Shown here: positions 26,230 to 34,133 of the stretch, in pieces
Layout of the letters: the number at the start of each line of letters is the position of its first letter
Numbering within the stretch: the first letter of the stretch is position 1
From: Anaerolineaceae bacterium
GTDB taxonomy: Bacteria > Chloroflexota > Anaerolineae > Aggregatilineales > Phototrophicaceae
Reading direction: 5' to 3'
Length of the DNA stretch: 64,000 nt
Assembly (NCBI GenBank): GCA_020634115.1
Contig: JACKCH010000011.1
Span: 558,001 to 622,000, forward strand
Position numbers and translations under genes: made by a program
Notes under the pieces: model-generated
Told to the model about the DNA's origin: nothing
Seen by the model: only the letters and a program-made list of their open reading frames with translations
Databases searched by the model: none

Positions 26230-27159
26230 TTATTGTACCAACCTGAAGAGAATCTCTTTAAAACGCCGTGCATCCACCCCCAGGCAAATACAGGCATTGG
26301 CTGGCCGTTGCAGCAGGTTGTGCTGGTCAATCACGACCTGCCCGTAACACGCTTCACTCCTGTATTCAACGTGTACATAGGCGTCAATCTGCCGGGTGAT
26401 GATGTCCGGGTAGAGCGCCGCCGCCATCGTAACCGGGTCGGGCAGGTCAAAACCGATCTTTCCCCACGAATCAGCGTTGTACTGCTGTAAGACGGCGTTG
26501 CAGCGCACACAGAACGCCGCGATTTTCGAGCCGGTTGCCAGCAGTGCATCAATATCGGCCTGGGTGATGAATGTGTCATCTGTGCTGACATCCCAGCCGA
26601 CAAACGTCAGCGGCAGCCCACTATTGGCTACGATCTGCGCCGCTTCCGCATCCACAAAGATGTTGAACTCCGCAACCGGAGTTATGTTCCCCGGCCCAAG
26701 ACCACAGCCACCCATGATAAACACACTCTTGACCAATCCGGCGATGTCCGGCGCTTTCAGGCAAGCCAGGGCGAGGTTGCTCAACGGGCCGAGGGTGACG
26801 ATTTCCAGTTCATGCGGATACTGACGGGCGAGGGCAATAATCACGTCGCTGGCATGACCGGCGGCGGCCTGGGAGCGCGGTTCGGGCAGGTTCATGTTGC
26901 CCATGCCATCCTCCCCATGCACGAATTCTGAGGTAAACAGGTCGCGCAGGAACGGCTTCGTCACCCCGCGATACACCGGCGGGGCATAAGTACCGGCCAT
27001 TTCCACCGAAATCAACGCATTTTTTACGGCCAGATCAAGCGGCACATTCCCGGCGACCACCGTAATCGCCTCCACCTGCACCGTTGCATCGCGCAGCGCC
27101 ATAATCAGCGCCACTGCATCGTCCGAGGCGGTATCGGTGTCAATCAATAGTCTACGCAT
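26230..27159 (-). CDS. Nucleoside hydrolase (IUNH family)
   Basis: 309 residues from the ATG at 27159 (MRRLLIDTDTASDDAVAL). The frame is open further upstream, but GAGGGGG precedes this ATG and the family starts here. The Ca-binding motif DTDTASDD at the N-terminus is diagnostic. VTLGPLSNLALA and the IMGGCGLGPGNITPVAEFNI segment, with its active-site Asn, also fit. It hydrolyses the N-glycosidic bond of ribonucleosides to ribose and base. It lies downstream of the aminotransferase on the same strand, but a strong terminator separates them. Confidence 0.93.
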   Translation of the reverse strand: MRRLLIDTDTASDDAVALIMALRDATVQVEAITVVAGNVPLDLAVKNALISVEMAGTYAPPVYRGVTKPFLRDLFTSEFVHGEDGMGNMNLPEPRSQAAAGHASDVIIALARQYPHELEIVTLGPLSNLALACLKAPDIAGLVKSVFIMGGCGLGPGNITPVAEFNIFVDAEAAQIVANSGLPLTFVGWDVSTDDTFITQADIDALLATGSKIAAFCVRCNAVLQQYNADSWGKIGFDLPDPVTMAAALYPDIITRQIDAYVHVEYRSEACYGQVVIDQHNLLQRPANACICLGVDARRFKEILFRLVQ

Positions 27160-27263
27160 GGCAGTATTTGCCCCCTCTTTCATTTGGTCTGTGCAGAGTA
27201 GACCGGAAAAAATGAATTGCCGAAAGTCTAATGCCCGGTTCGCGGCGATCCGGTATAACAAAA

Positions 27264-27295
27264 ATCCCCTCACCACACTGACCCGGCGAGGGGAT
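27264..27295 (-). terminator. Rho-independent terminator of the aminotransferase gene
   Basis: Read on the minus strand, ATCCCCTC ... GAGGGGAT forms an 8-bp stem and is followed by TTTTTG. It lies 26 bp past the aminotransferase stop. Confidence 0.8.
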
Positions 27296-27320
27296 ACACA
27301 CATCTGAACCGCGTATGGAA

Positions 27321-28646
27321 TTACAGCAGGGCGTTGAGCGCCTCAAACAGTCGGTTGGCAGCGGCTTCGGTGCGTTCCGGCGGCAGCGCATAGGAGAAGC
27401 GCACCCAGTTCGCCCCGGCGGGCGAGAAGAACGCCCCGGCGACGATGGCGATGCCATACTGCTCCGCCAGGTAAGCCGAGAGGTCTTCTGTGTCCTGGTA
27501 GCTGCTCGCTTCGATATACGGCGTGCAGTCAATGAAGGCGTAGTACCCATCGCCCATGATGAAATTCGCCCCGGCTTTCGTGAGGATGCCGCGTAACACC
27601 TGGCGGCTCTGCTTGGTCGGGCCGATGATGCTGGCCGCAGCCTTGCCGAAGCCCTGCTCGTAAGCGGCAATCGCCACCGCCTGAGCGTAAAAGGTGGGAA
27701 TCACACCATGCGAAGCCTGCGTCGTGATGGACTTGACGATGCCCTTTCCGGCCAGCAGGTGGGCGCTGCGGATATTGGACGCGCCCAGGCTCTTGGTGAT
27801 GCCATCCAGGAAAATCAAGCGTTCCCGCTGTTCCGGCTCGAAGGCTTGCAGCACCACATTGATGTCCGACGGTGCGCCATCCGTCACCCAATGGTAAACC
27901 CAGTCGAACAGCACGTAGGCGATGCCGCTTTCCAGTGCCGTGCGTGCCAGCAGAATCTGTTCATCCAGCGGGATCGTGCGCCCGGTGGGGTTATCCGGCG
28001 ACGTGATAACAATCCCGGCGATCTTGCGGCCTTCCTGCGCAGCGTAGTCCACACAAGCGCGGATGCCTTCCGGCGTGTAGCGCCAGCTTTCTTCCGGTTG
28101 GCCGGGGGCGAGCAGCACATTCAGCCCAACCGCATACGGTCCCCAGTTGTAGCTGATCCAGGGAACACGCGAGACGACCAGCGCATCCCCGACTTCCTGA
28201 TGCCCCTGGGCGATCATGGCAGCGTAGGCTTTTTGCAAGCCGTCGCGCCCACCCTGGACGAAAACGATGTTCTCCGGCCCCCAACCAGACGCCTCCTGTA
28301 ATCCCCAATATTGCTCTGCTGCCACCTTACGGAATAACGGCGTTCCCCAGGGCTGGTCATAGCCCGTACCATGCTCGATCTGAAGTTCCAGCGCCCGCTG
28401 CAGGATTTCCACCGGCACACCCGGCAGACTCGCGCCGCCATCCCCCTGCGAAGCATCATACGTGGGCGCGTCCGCCCCGGCGGTGGCCTTGTATTTCTTC
28501 AAGCCGTCCTTAATCAGGAACATGCGCGACGGCGGGATAGTCATCATGTTGCCGGGGTAGCCGTTCACCGGTATACGATTCGCGGACGGGACAACAAATT
28601 CCGGTGTATCCAGCGCAGCGCGGGTAAGTTGATCTTGGGTAGCCAA
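27321..28646 (-). CDS. PLP-dependent aminotransferase, class I/II
   Basis: 441 residues from the TTG at 28646, which has GGAG 8 nt upstream; the frame is open a little further but without a ribosome site. Fold-type I landmarks are NIVFVQGGRDGLQKAY, ITSPDNPTGR, the cofactor-ring Asp/Tyr segment VLFDWVYHW and the Schiff-base Lys in LDGITKSLGASNIR. The C-terminal substrate Arg is in NWVRFSYALP. Its amino-acid substrate cannot be fixed from motifs alone. Upstream lies a leader peptide with five Thr codons and an attenuator, which suggests control by charged tRNA-Thr and so a link to threonine or isoleucine metabolism. Confidence 0.88.
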   Translation of the reverse strand: MATQDQLTRAALDTPEFVVPSANRIPVNGYPGNMMTIPPSRMFLIKDGLKKYKATAGADAPTYDASQGDGGASLPGVPVEILQRALELQIEHGTGYDQPWGTPLFRKVAAEQYWGLQEASGWGPENIVFVQGGRDGLQKAYAAMIAQGHQEVGDALVVSRVPWISYNWGPYAVGLNVLLAPGQPEESWRYTPEGIRACVDYAAQEGRKIAGIVITSPDNPTGRTIPLDEQILLARTALESGIAYVLFDWVYHWVTDGAPSDINVVLQAFEPEQRERLIFLDGITKSLGASNIRSAHLLAGKGIVKSITTQASHGVIPTFYAQAVAIAAYEQGFGKAAASIIGPTKQSRQVLRGILTKAGANFIMGDGYYAFIDCTPYIEASSYQDTEDLSAYLAEQYGIAIVAGAFFSPAGANWVRFSYALPPERTEAAANRLFEALNALL

Positions 28647-28670
28647 TATTCCATCTCCATTTCTAACCGA

Positions 28671-28776
28671 AAATAAAAACACCCCGGTTGGGGTGCTGAG
28701 TTCACGTAAGCAAAATAACCAGCCCCCACTACGGCGGTGTGATAGTGCGATTAGTGGTGTCGGTCATGCGAATCAT
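28671..28776 (-). promoter_or_regulatory. Leader-peptide transcription attenuator, probably threonine-responsive
   Basis: Minus-strand order: leader peptide (28776-28729) containing ACC ACT (region 1, CCACTA); then TAGTGGGGGCTGG (region 2), starting at the leader stop; then CAGCACCCC (region 3); then GGGGTG (region 4) and TTTTTATTTT. Regions 3 and 4 form a 6-bp terminator stem with an AACC loop. Regions 2 and 3 can pair as TGGGGGCTG with CAGC(A)CCCCA, a 9-bp antiterminator with one bulge. Regions 1 and 2 pair as CCACTA with TAGTGG. This is the full set of mutually exclusive stems of a classical attenuator. Stalling on the Thr codons would free region 2 and turn the aminotransferase on. Confidence 0.75.
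28729..28776 (-). CDS. Leader peptide MIRMTDTTNRTITPP
   Basis: 15 codons plus TAG. The first ATG has AGGAAG 8 nt upstream; a second in-frame ATG is at codon 4. Five of 15 residues are Thr (ACC, ACC, ACT, ACT, ACA) and two are Ile. The adjacent pair ACC ACT overlaps the pairing segment that controls the attenuator. Its product needs no function of its own; ribosome progress through it is the signal. Confidence 0.7.
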   Translation of the reverse strand: MIRMTDTTNRTITPP

Positions 28777-28814
28777 GCCGGTTGCTTCCTGCTCAATTTG
28801 CCATGAATGCAGGG

Positions 28815-28843
28815 ATTGTGACACACCGCCCAACATCTGTCAA
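28815..28843 (-). promoter_or_regulatory. Promoter of the attenuator-aminotransferase unit
   Basis: On the minus strand TTGACA (28843-28838), a 17-base spacer, then CACAAT (28820-28815). Transcription would start near 28808, about 30 bases before the leader peptide. Confidence 0.7.
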
Positions 28844-28993
28844 TGTTAAAGGCATAACAAACTTACACCACGCTGTTTGTGCAGTTTATACCGTTTGGCG
28901 GGGTTCCCGCTTCGGGACACGGGGACGGCACAGCCTCCTCCCACCCGATTCACCCTCGCGCGGCGGCAGTGGCGGCGCTACAATGCGGACATT

Positions 28994-29743
28994 ATGCCAA
29001 CACCCTTCACCCACCTCGAAACGGCACAACGCCTGCTGCAAGACCCGCTGCTCCCGGCCCAAGTACGCACGGGACTGGCACAGGAACGTGGCGCGTTTCT
29101 GCTCGGCAGCGTGGCGCCGGATGCCCGCATGGACGGCCTAACGCGCGATGACACCCACTTTTACGCCTATACCAGCGCCATTACCCGTCCGCCTTGGCGC
29201 GTGATGCTGGATGAATTCCCTGTCCTTATACCGCCGCACAGCGCCGCGCACCGGGCGTTTCTGGCCGGATACGCCGCGCATCTGGCGGTGGATGTGGTCT
29301 GGACGGTGGAGATGCTTGGGCCGCACTTTGCGACCGGTTCATGGGGAGAATCACGACCATTTCGCTTTTTGATGCTGCATGTCCTTCTGATTCACATGGA
29401 TGAGCGCGACCTGGCAGCTTTGCAGCCCTGGCAGCCTGCTACGCTGGCGAAGGCCCAACCGGACTCCTGGCTGCCATTCCTTACGGATACCGTTCTGGCA
29501 GACTGGCGCGACTTTATCTACCAGCAGATCAAAGCGGATGGCGAAAGCCAGACGTTAGCGGTGTTCGGTGCGCGTATCAACAAAACGCCGGATGACCTGC
29601 GGGCGATCCTCGATTCGCCTCAGCAGATGCAGGCCGGGCTGTGGGATAACATCCCGAGAGAAACATTGGCGGAGATTGAAGCCCGGATGTATGCTTCCGC
29701 CCGCGTCGAGATGACGCACTACTGGGACGAAAGCGAACCATAG
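28994..29743 (+). CDS. Zinc-dependent phospholipase C-like protein
   Basis: 249 residues from the ATG at 28994, where the protein begins MPTPFTHLETAQRLL. The frame is open upstream but that part is not family-like. The pattern FTHLETA, FLLGSVAPDARMD, DDTHFYAY and GYAAHLAVDVVW matches the His/Asp metal ligands of the zinc-dependent phospholipase C (PF00882-like) fold. Bacterial members of this type are mostly uncharacterised. No signal peptide. A TACAAT hexamer at 28979-28984 is only 10 bases before the ATG and there is no ribosome site, so the message may be leaderless. Confidence 0.7.
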   Translation: MPTPFTHLETAQRLLQDPLLPAQVRTGLAQERGAFLLGSVAPDARMDGLTRDDTHFYAYTSAITRPPWRVMLDEFPVLIPPHSAAHRAFLAGYAAHLAVDVVWTVEMLGPHFATGSWGESRPFRFLMLHVLLIHMDERDLAALQPWQPATLAKAQPDSWLPFLTDTVLADWRDFIYQQIKADGESQTLAVFGARINKTPDDLRAILDSPQQMQAGLWDNIPRETLAEIEARMYASARVEMTHYWDESEP

Positions 29744-29824
29744 CCCACCCACACTTTTAGGGCTTCTCGCTGCTGGCCTCTAGTTTTTTAGCATCTTAAC
29801 TGGTTAGCACTTCAGGATTCGTAG

Positions 29825-29844
29825 GGACACCCTTCTGGGTGTCC
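29825..29844. repeat. Short palindromic hairpin, REP-like
   Basis: GGACACCC, loop TTCT, GGGTGTCC: a perfect 8-bp stem with a tetraloop, preceded by GTAG. Part of the short GC-rich hairpin class scattered through this window. Confidence 0.6.
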
Positions 29845-29893
29845 ACCAGGCGGCAAAAATGTCGTCCCTCTAGCGGAATAACATAAGGGGCAT

Positions 29894-29920
29894 GTAGGGC
29901 GCATGGCGGTGCGCCCCTAC
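29894..29920. repeat. Short palindromic hairpin, REP-like (GGGCGCA class)
   Basis: GTAGGGCGCA pairs with TGCGCCCCTAC with one bulged base, loop TGGCGG. Same class as 10216-10242 and 41947-41966. Confidence 0.6.
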
Positions 29921-30007
29921 GATAACAATCACCGTGTTCATTTCTTAAAACGCATTATCATGCCTCAACAAATTTCCCTATTCGGGCATTCTGTATAGAC
30001 GCCCCGG

Positions 30008-31303
30008 CTAACGCTCGTTGGTGGGACGTGGGATCGGCAGCATAGCCACCGCCTCATCCGAAATATCGAGCATATCACGACGCATCCACACCATGCCGTC
30101 GCCCTCGCGCTCAACTTGCAGCCATTCACTATTCCAGTTGCGCCCAACTACTTCAAACGTATCACCAGGGTAAGCCACATCCAGTTCCCGGTAGGCCGTG
30201 CCGGGGCCTTTGCGCATGTTGACACCCACCGTACCGGTCACGGCGGCAGTCGGCGCGTTGGATAGCTGGAACGTGAGCTGGTAGCCATCCACCCAGCGCG
30301 GCACAAGGTTGACGAAGGTATTTCCCGGCTTAAAGGGCAGGACATTGCCATCCAGGTCGTAATAGGTCAGCGGATCGTCACGGGTCGCCCGCCGCCATTC
30401 CCCTTCGTAATAGCGACCATCACGAAACAGGAAAATGCGCCCACTGCCGATGAAATTCACCGAAAAAGCAAAGTTCCCCGGTCCCCAATACTGGTCGCTG
30501 ACGAAGGGCTGTTCGGTGTGGTCTTCTTCCAGCACCAGCACATTGGCGGCGTTTACCCGCGTATTGGAATAAGCGTCGAAGTGAGGTTCGCCGTCCTGCG
30601 AGCGGAACCAGTGGCCGCTGGCGGGGTCGTATGTCCAGTTGACGCTTGTCTCGCGATAATCAATCGTGATGCCATCGGCGGCCACGCCACCATCGGGCGG
30701 AGTCTCGCTGAAAGCCATACCGTAGATCGGTTCAGGCGTCACGTCCCGTCCCAGTGTCACGGCCAGTTCACGCAGCCCGGCAGCATCGGCATACAACGTG
30801 TGTTCCAGCGCCACGCCGTCCTTCGGGAAACGGCACAGTGGCGGACAGGGGCCGCTGCCCCCCACCACGCGGGAGGCCATCAGCGCATCGCCGCGCAGGA
30901 CATCCAGCGTGCCTTGCGCCATGCCGGAATAGGTGAACAAGCCATGGTAGACGCGGGTGAGTTCAAAATCCACCAACCGGGCGCTGCGTACCGGCCCGAT
31001 GTGATCTAAATCGGTACTCAGAAAAATGGCGCTGAAGCGCGTCACGCCGCCGGAAAGCAGGTGTTCCCAAACCATATCGGCTTCATTCAGGCCGGACTGC
31101 GGGCGTACACTGGCTGGGCTATTCGATATTTTAATGATTAATGGTCGGCGGTTGAGCAGGTCAGGGTTGGAGACAGGGAGGCCGGTAAGGGGGTTGATGC
31201 CTGGGGGATAGGTATCCGGCCCGATGATGTTCTGCTGGGCGCTGACTGTGCCACCGACCAGCGCCAGGAGTAAAACAACCACGAGAAGATAACGATAGGC
31301 CAT
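30008..31303 (-). CDS. Secreted DUF3048 protein with C-terminal SH3b domain
   Basis: 431 residues from the ATG at 31303 (AAGGTGG upstream). Signal peptide MAYRYLLVVVLLLALVGGTV, cleavage near SAQQ. The main body matches the DUF3048/YerB pattern: INPLTGLPVSNPDLLNRRPL, ISNSPASVRPQSGLNEADMV and SARLVDFEL. The last ~75 residues form a bacterial SH3 domain (GVNMRKGPGTAYRELDVAYP) that usually binds peptidoglycan peptides. Exported cell-wall-associated protein of unknown reaction. The SH3b fusion is an addition to the usual YerB plan. Confidence 0.85.
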   Translation of the reverse strand: MAYRYLLVVVLLLALVGGTVSAQQNIIGPDTYPPGINPLTGLPVSNPDLLNRRPLIIKISNSPASVRPQSGLNEADMVWEHLLSGGVTRFSAIFLSTDLDHIGPVRSARLVDFELTRVYHGLFTYSGMAQGTLDVLRGDALMASRVVGGSGPCPPLCRFPKDGVALEHTLYADAAGLRELAVTLGRDVTPEPIYGMAFSETPPDGGVAADGITIDYRETSVNWTYDPASGHWFRSQDGEPHFDAYSNTRVNAANVLVLEEDHTEQPFVSDQYWGPGNFAFSVNFIGSGRIFLFRDGRYYEGEWRRATRDDPLTYYDLDGNVLPFKPGNTFVNLVPRWVDGYQLTFQLSNAPTAAVTGTVGVNMRKGPGTAYRELDVAYPGDTFEVVGRNWNSEWLQVEREGDGMVWMRRDMLDISDEAVAMLPIPRPTNER

Positions 31304-31600
31304 AAAACTGCCACCTTTCCAATTTGACCAACAGGTATAGAGGGATGGGGATTGCCGCAGATGGTGTTGGCGAACGGATTGTATAGCTTCGTCTCTGATT
31401 TTGGATAGTGACATTTGTCCCACCCGAAACAGAAGACGGTTCGCCAGCGGCGTCTGTTGCAACCGGCATGAACGCCACTCACCAGACCGGTGATAGCGAT
31501 ACACCACCAGACATCATACCGCAAAGTCTGTGAGAAGAGACAGGGGCTTTCGCGGGGGGTTGCAAAATGCACAGGGTTAAAAGGGGGGAATAACGAACGA

Positions 31601-31617
31601 GAGGGCGCTATGCCCTC
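31601..31617 (-). terminator. Hairpin terminator after the 55-residue membrane protein
   Basis: GAGGGC, 5-base loop, GCCCTC. It lies about 30 bp past the stop of the small membrane protein. On the minus strand it is followed by TCGTTCGTTATT, a weak T-rich tail. Confidence 0.5.
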
Positions 31618-31645
31618 CCGTTTTGCTTGACCGCTGATTGAAAGA

Positions 31646-31813
31646 TTATCGGAACAGCCCCATGAGCAGGAGCAGTAGGAAGAACCCACCCAGCCCTAAA
31701 AACCAGGGCGTCCAGAACAGGGGACGCATTGGCCGCCAGAACAGCGGGCGGACGATTGGCCGGCGATAAGCCCCGAAACCGCGTCTTCCGTAAAATCCAC
31801 CTCTGCCGCGCAT
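31646..31813 (-). CDS. Small Arg/Gly-rich single-span membrane protein, 55 residues
   Basis: ATG start with AAAGGA 7 nt upstream. The N-terminus is basic and glycine-rich (MRGRGGFYGRRGFGAYRRP). The middle has repeated RPLFW motifs, and a hydrophobic helix GLGGFFLLLLLMGLF ends the protein. By the positive-inside rule the N-terminus is cytoplasmic. No family recognised. It has its own ribosome site, a downstream hairpin and about 100 bp of free upstream sequence, so it is probably a real small gene. Role unknown. Confidence 0.65.
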   Translation of the reverse strand: MRGRGGFYGRRGFGAYRRPIVRPLFWRPMRPLFWTPWFLGLGGFFLLLLLMGLFR

Positions 31814-31911
31814 GTCCTTATCCTTTCATATCATGTCGTGTTTGCTGATTGATTAAAGGATAGGGCAGAGTTATGTGCGAATGATGAAGGAAATGTAATT
31901 TAAAAGTAAAA

Positions 31912-31940
31912 TGCGCCACCCACAACCGGGGAATGGCGCA
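31912..31940 (-). terminator. Rho-independent terminator of ndk
   Basis: On the minus strand TGCGCCA ... TGGCGCA makes a 7-bp stem and is followed by TTTTACTTTT. It lies 23 bp past the ndk stop. Confidence 0.75.
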
Positions 31941-31962
31941 CTTTGTAGATAGCCCTGTGGCG

Positions 31963-32418
31963 TTAACGTCCCTCGAAAATCCAGGGGTCGGTGTTGCGCG
32001 GCCAGCTTATCAGCTCGCTTTCGTCAAAGAAATTGCCCACTTCGATCTGGCCGTTTTCGACACTGTCGGAGCCATGCACCAGGTTACGCCCGACTTCCAG
32101 GGCGAAATCGCCGCGAATCGTCCCGGCGGTGGCTTCACCAGGGCGGGTTGCGCCGATGGTATTGCGGGCGGCAGCAATCGCGCCGGTGCCTTCCAGCGCC
32201 ATCACGACCACCGGGGACGAGGTGATATACTCGACCAACCCGGCGAAGAAGGGTTTGCCGTCATGAATGGCATAGTGTTTCCGGGCGAGTTCGTCGGAAA
32301 CCTGCATGAACTTCATCCCGATAATGCGCAGCCCTCGCGCTTCAAAGCGGCGGATGATTTCGCCGGTCAGCCCGCGCTGCACGGCATCCGGTTTGACAAT
32401 GATGAGTGTGCGTTCCAA
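31963..32418 (-). CDS. ndk: Nucleoside diphosphate kinase
   Basis: 151 residues from a TTG start (GGGAG 8 nt upstream), giving MERTLIIVKPDAVQRGL. The phosphohistidine is in NLVHGSDS, and the other standard motifs are KPDAVQRG, TIRGDFAL and DPWIFEG near the C-terminus. It equalises nucleoside triphosphate pools by moving a phosphate through the active-site His. It appears to be a single-gene unit with its own terminator. Length is normal for the bacterial enzyme. Confidence 0.97.
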   Translation of the reverse strand: MERTLIIVKPDAVQRGLTGEIIRRFEARGLRIIGMKFMQVSDELARKHYAIHDGKPFFAGLVEYITSSPVVVMALEGTGAIAAARNTIGATRPGEATAGTIRGDFALEVGRNLVHGSDSVENGQIEVGNFFDESELISWPRNTDPWIFEGR

Positions 32419-32512
32419 GTTGATTTCTCCCTTACGTCGATCATTTTGAATGTGATCCCTACTCTACATCCCGGCGCTCCAAATGCAAGCCTGAGTCTCT
32501 ATGTTCCAGTCC

Positions 32513-33775
32513 CTATAACCCCTGTAACGCGGCTTCCAGGCGGGCGATTTCGGCGGGCGTGTTGTAATGCGCCAGCCCGACGCGCACCATGCCGTGTGCG
32601 CCATGTCCCAACCGCTCCATAATCTCCATCGCGTAATAATTCCCATTCCACACGTAGATGTGCTGTCCGGCCAGGTGGGTAGCGATGGCCTCCGGTGTCT
32701 GGCTGGCATGGGTGAAGACCACTGTTGGCACGCGGTCATGATACCGGGCCGGGTCGGTGATGCCGTAAATCCGCACACCAGGCGTGTTTTGAAGCAGGGT
32801 GATAAGCTGGCTGACGAGTCCCTGTTCGTAGGCTTGCAGCGCCGTCATGCCGGTTTGCAGCGCCAGCCGCCGCCCGGAAAAACCGGGATAAGCCCTCTGG
32901 AAAGCCGCGCCGTATTCTTCCCCGATTCCCGCCAGGTAGTCCACCGCCGCGCCAACCCCGGCAATCGTCTCAAAGCTGGGTGTGCCGGTTTCCCAGCGGA
33001 AGGGCGCTTCGTCGTGGGAGGGACGCACTTTGTAGGCCGGGAGGTCGCTCAACAGGTCGTAACGCCCCCACAGCACTCCGATATGTGGCCCATAAAACTT
33101 GTAGGCCGAACACAGCAGGAAGTCACAGCCAATCGCCTGCACGTCCAGCGGAACGTGTGGCGCACTCTGCACCGCATCCACCACGTAGTACGCACCTGCC
33201 GCGTGCGCCATCTGCGCGATTTGGGCCACAGGGTTGATTGTGCCGACGGCGTTGGAGGTGTGAACCGTCGCCACGACCCGCGTTTTATCGGTCAAAGCAG
33301 CTTCGAGGCTGTCCATATCCAGTGTACAGTCGTGTTCCACGATGTCTACCCAACGCACGACCAGGCCGTAATCCTCTGCGATACGCAGCCAGGGGGCGAC
33401 ATTGGCATCGTGATCCATGCGGGTGAGCACGATTTCATCACCGGGTTTGAGGGTTTTCGCCAGCGCCCGACTCAGGCTGAAGTTCAGGGTGGTCATATTC
33501 GGGCCGAACACAATTTCATCCGGGCTGGGCGCATTCAGAAAATCCGCCACTTTTTCACGGGTCGCCCGCACCATCGCGTCACTGTGCCGGCTGGTGGCGA
33601 ACACGCCGCCCGAATTGGCATTCATGTGGGTGTAATAATCCGTGACAGCCTGGATGACACCAGTTGGCACCTGTGTTCCGGCAGGGTTATCAAAAAACAC
33701 CGGGTAGGTTGTGCCAGTGATCGGTTGGTTGAGGGCGGGGAACAGCGGGCGTACTGCGTCGGCATGAAAATCCAT
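32513..33775 (-). CDS. Class V aminotransferase, cysteine desulfurase-like
   Basis: 420 residues from the ATG at 33775 (AAGGA 9 nt upstream). Fold-type I class V features: FFDNPAGTQVP, NMTTLNFSLSRALA, MDHDANVAPWLRIAEDYG, VVDAVQSAPH and the PLP-Lys in CSAYKFYGPHIGVLWG. It resembles the cysteine desulfurase-like/VC1184 subgroup that often lacks a defined scaffold partner. The catalytic Cys of true IscS/SufS is not evident at the usual place. No iron-sulfur genes are adjacent, so a role outside Fe-S assembly is possible. Confidence 0.88.
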   Translation of the reverse strand: MDFHADAVRPLFPALNQPITGTTYPVFFDNPAGTQVPTGVIQAVTDYYTHMNANSGGVFATSRHSDAMVRATREKVADFLNAPSPDEIVFGPNMTTLNFSLSRALAKTLKPGDEIVLTRMDHDANVAPWLRIAEDYGLVVRWVDIVEHDCTLDMDSLEAALTDKTRVVATVHTSNAVGTINPVAQIAQMAHAAGAYYVVDAVQSAPHVPLDVQAIGCDFLLCSAYKFYGPHIGVLWGRYDLLSDLPAYKVRPSHDEAPFRWETGTPSFETIAGVGAAVDYLAGIGEEYGAAFQRAYPGFSGRRLALQTGMTALQAYEQGLVSQLITLLQNTPGVRIYGITDPARYHDRVPTVVFTHASQTPEAIATHLAGQHIYVWNGNYYAMEIMERLGHGAHGMVRVGLAHYNTPAEIARLEAALQGL

Positions 33776-33858
33776 TCGAGTTTTCCTTAATACAGGGTCA
33801 TGATCGTTTGCAGCAATCGTACCGTACACCCACGAGTCCACGCAAACAGGACAATGAC

Positions 33859-34026
33859 GATTGCATCAAAACGGAGATCCGGTATTTTTGCACGCTTTTT
33901 TACCCCCTCTAAATCTCCCCCGCCAGCAGGGGAGACTTGTTCGTCTGGGTTTGACCAGATCTCTCCCTGTTTGCGGGGAGGGCTGAGGAGGGTCAGAAAA
34001 GCTGTTCTGTATAGAACAAATTTGAC
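33859..34026 (+). repeat. Dispersed ~165-bp intergenic repeat, copy A
   Basis: Begins GATTGCATCAAAACGGAG, has the core CCCCCTCTAAATCTCCCCC, then GGGGAGACTTGTT, a G/C palindrome (CTCCCTGTTTGCGGGGAG) and a tail GGTCAGAAAAG ... ACAAATTTGA. Copies B-D are at 44839-44971, 56407-56583 and 59838-60011. Confidence 0.8.
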
Positions 34027-34133
34027 GCGATTGCTTCGCAAACAGGACAAATTTCCCTTGTCGCTGTTCGGTCTAGTTTGCGGTATACTGCAAATATATC
34101 CACAACCTTATATTTACAAATGAGAATTGGCCT

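Noticed and set aside
32567..33790. A 407-codon plus-strand frame opposite the class V aminotransferase
   Set aside because: It is His/Arg/Val-rich shadow coding opposite a gene with intact catalytic motifs; no ribosome site.
34058..34092. TTGTCG and TATACT upstream of the GAF-PAS kinase as a promoter
   Set aside because: The spacing is about 20 bases, outside the useful range.
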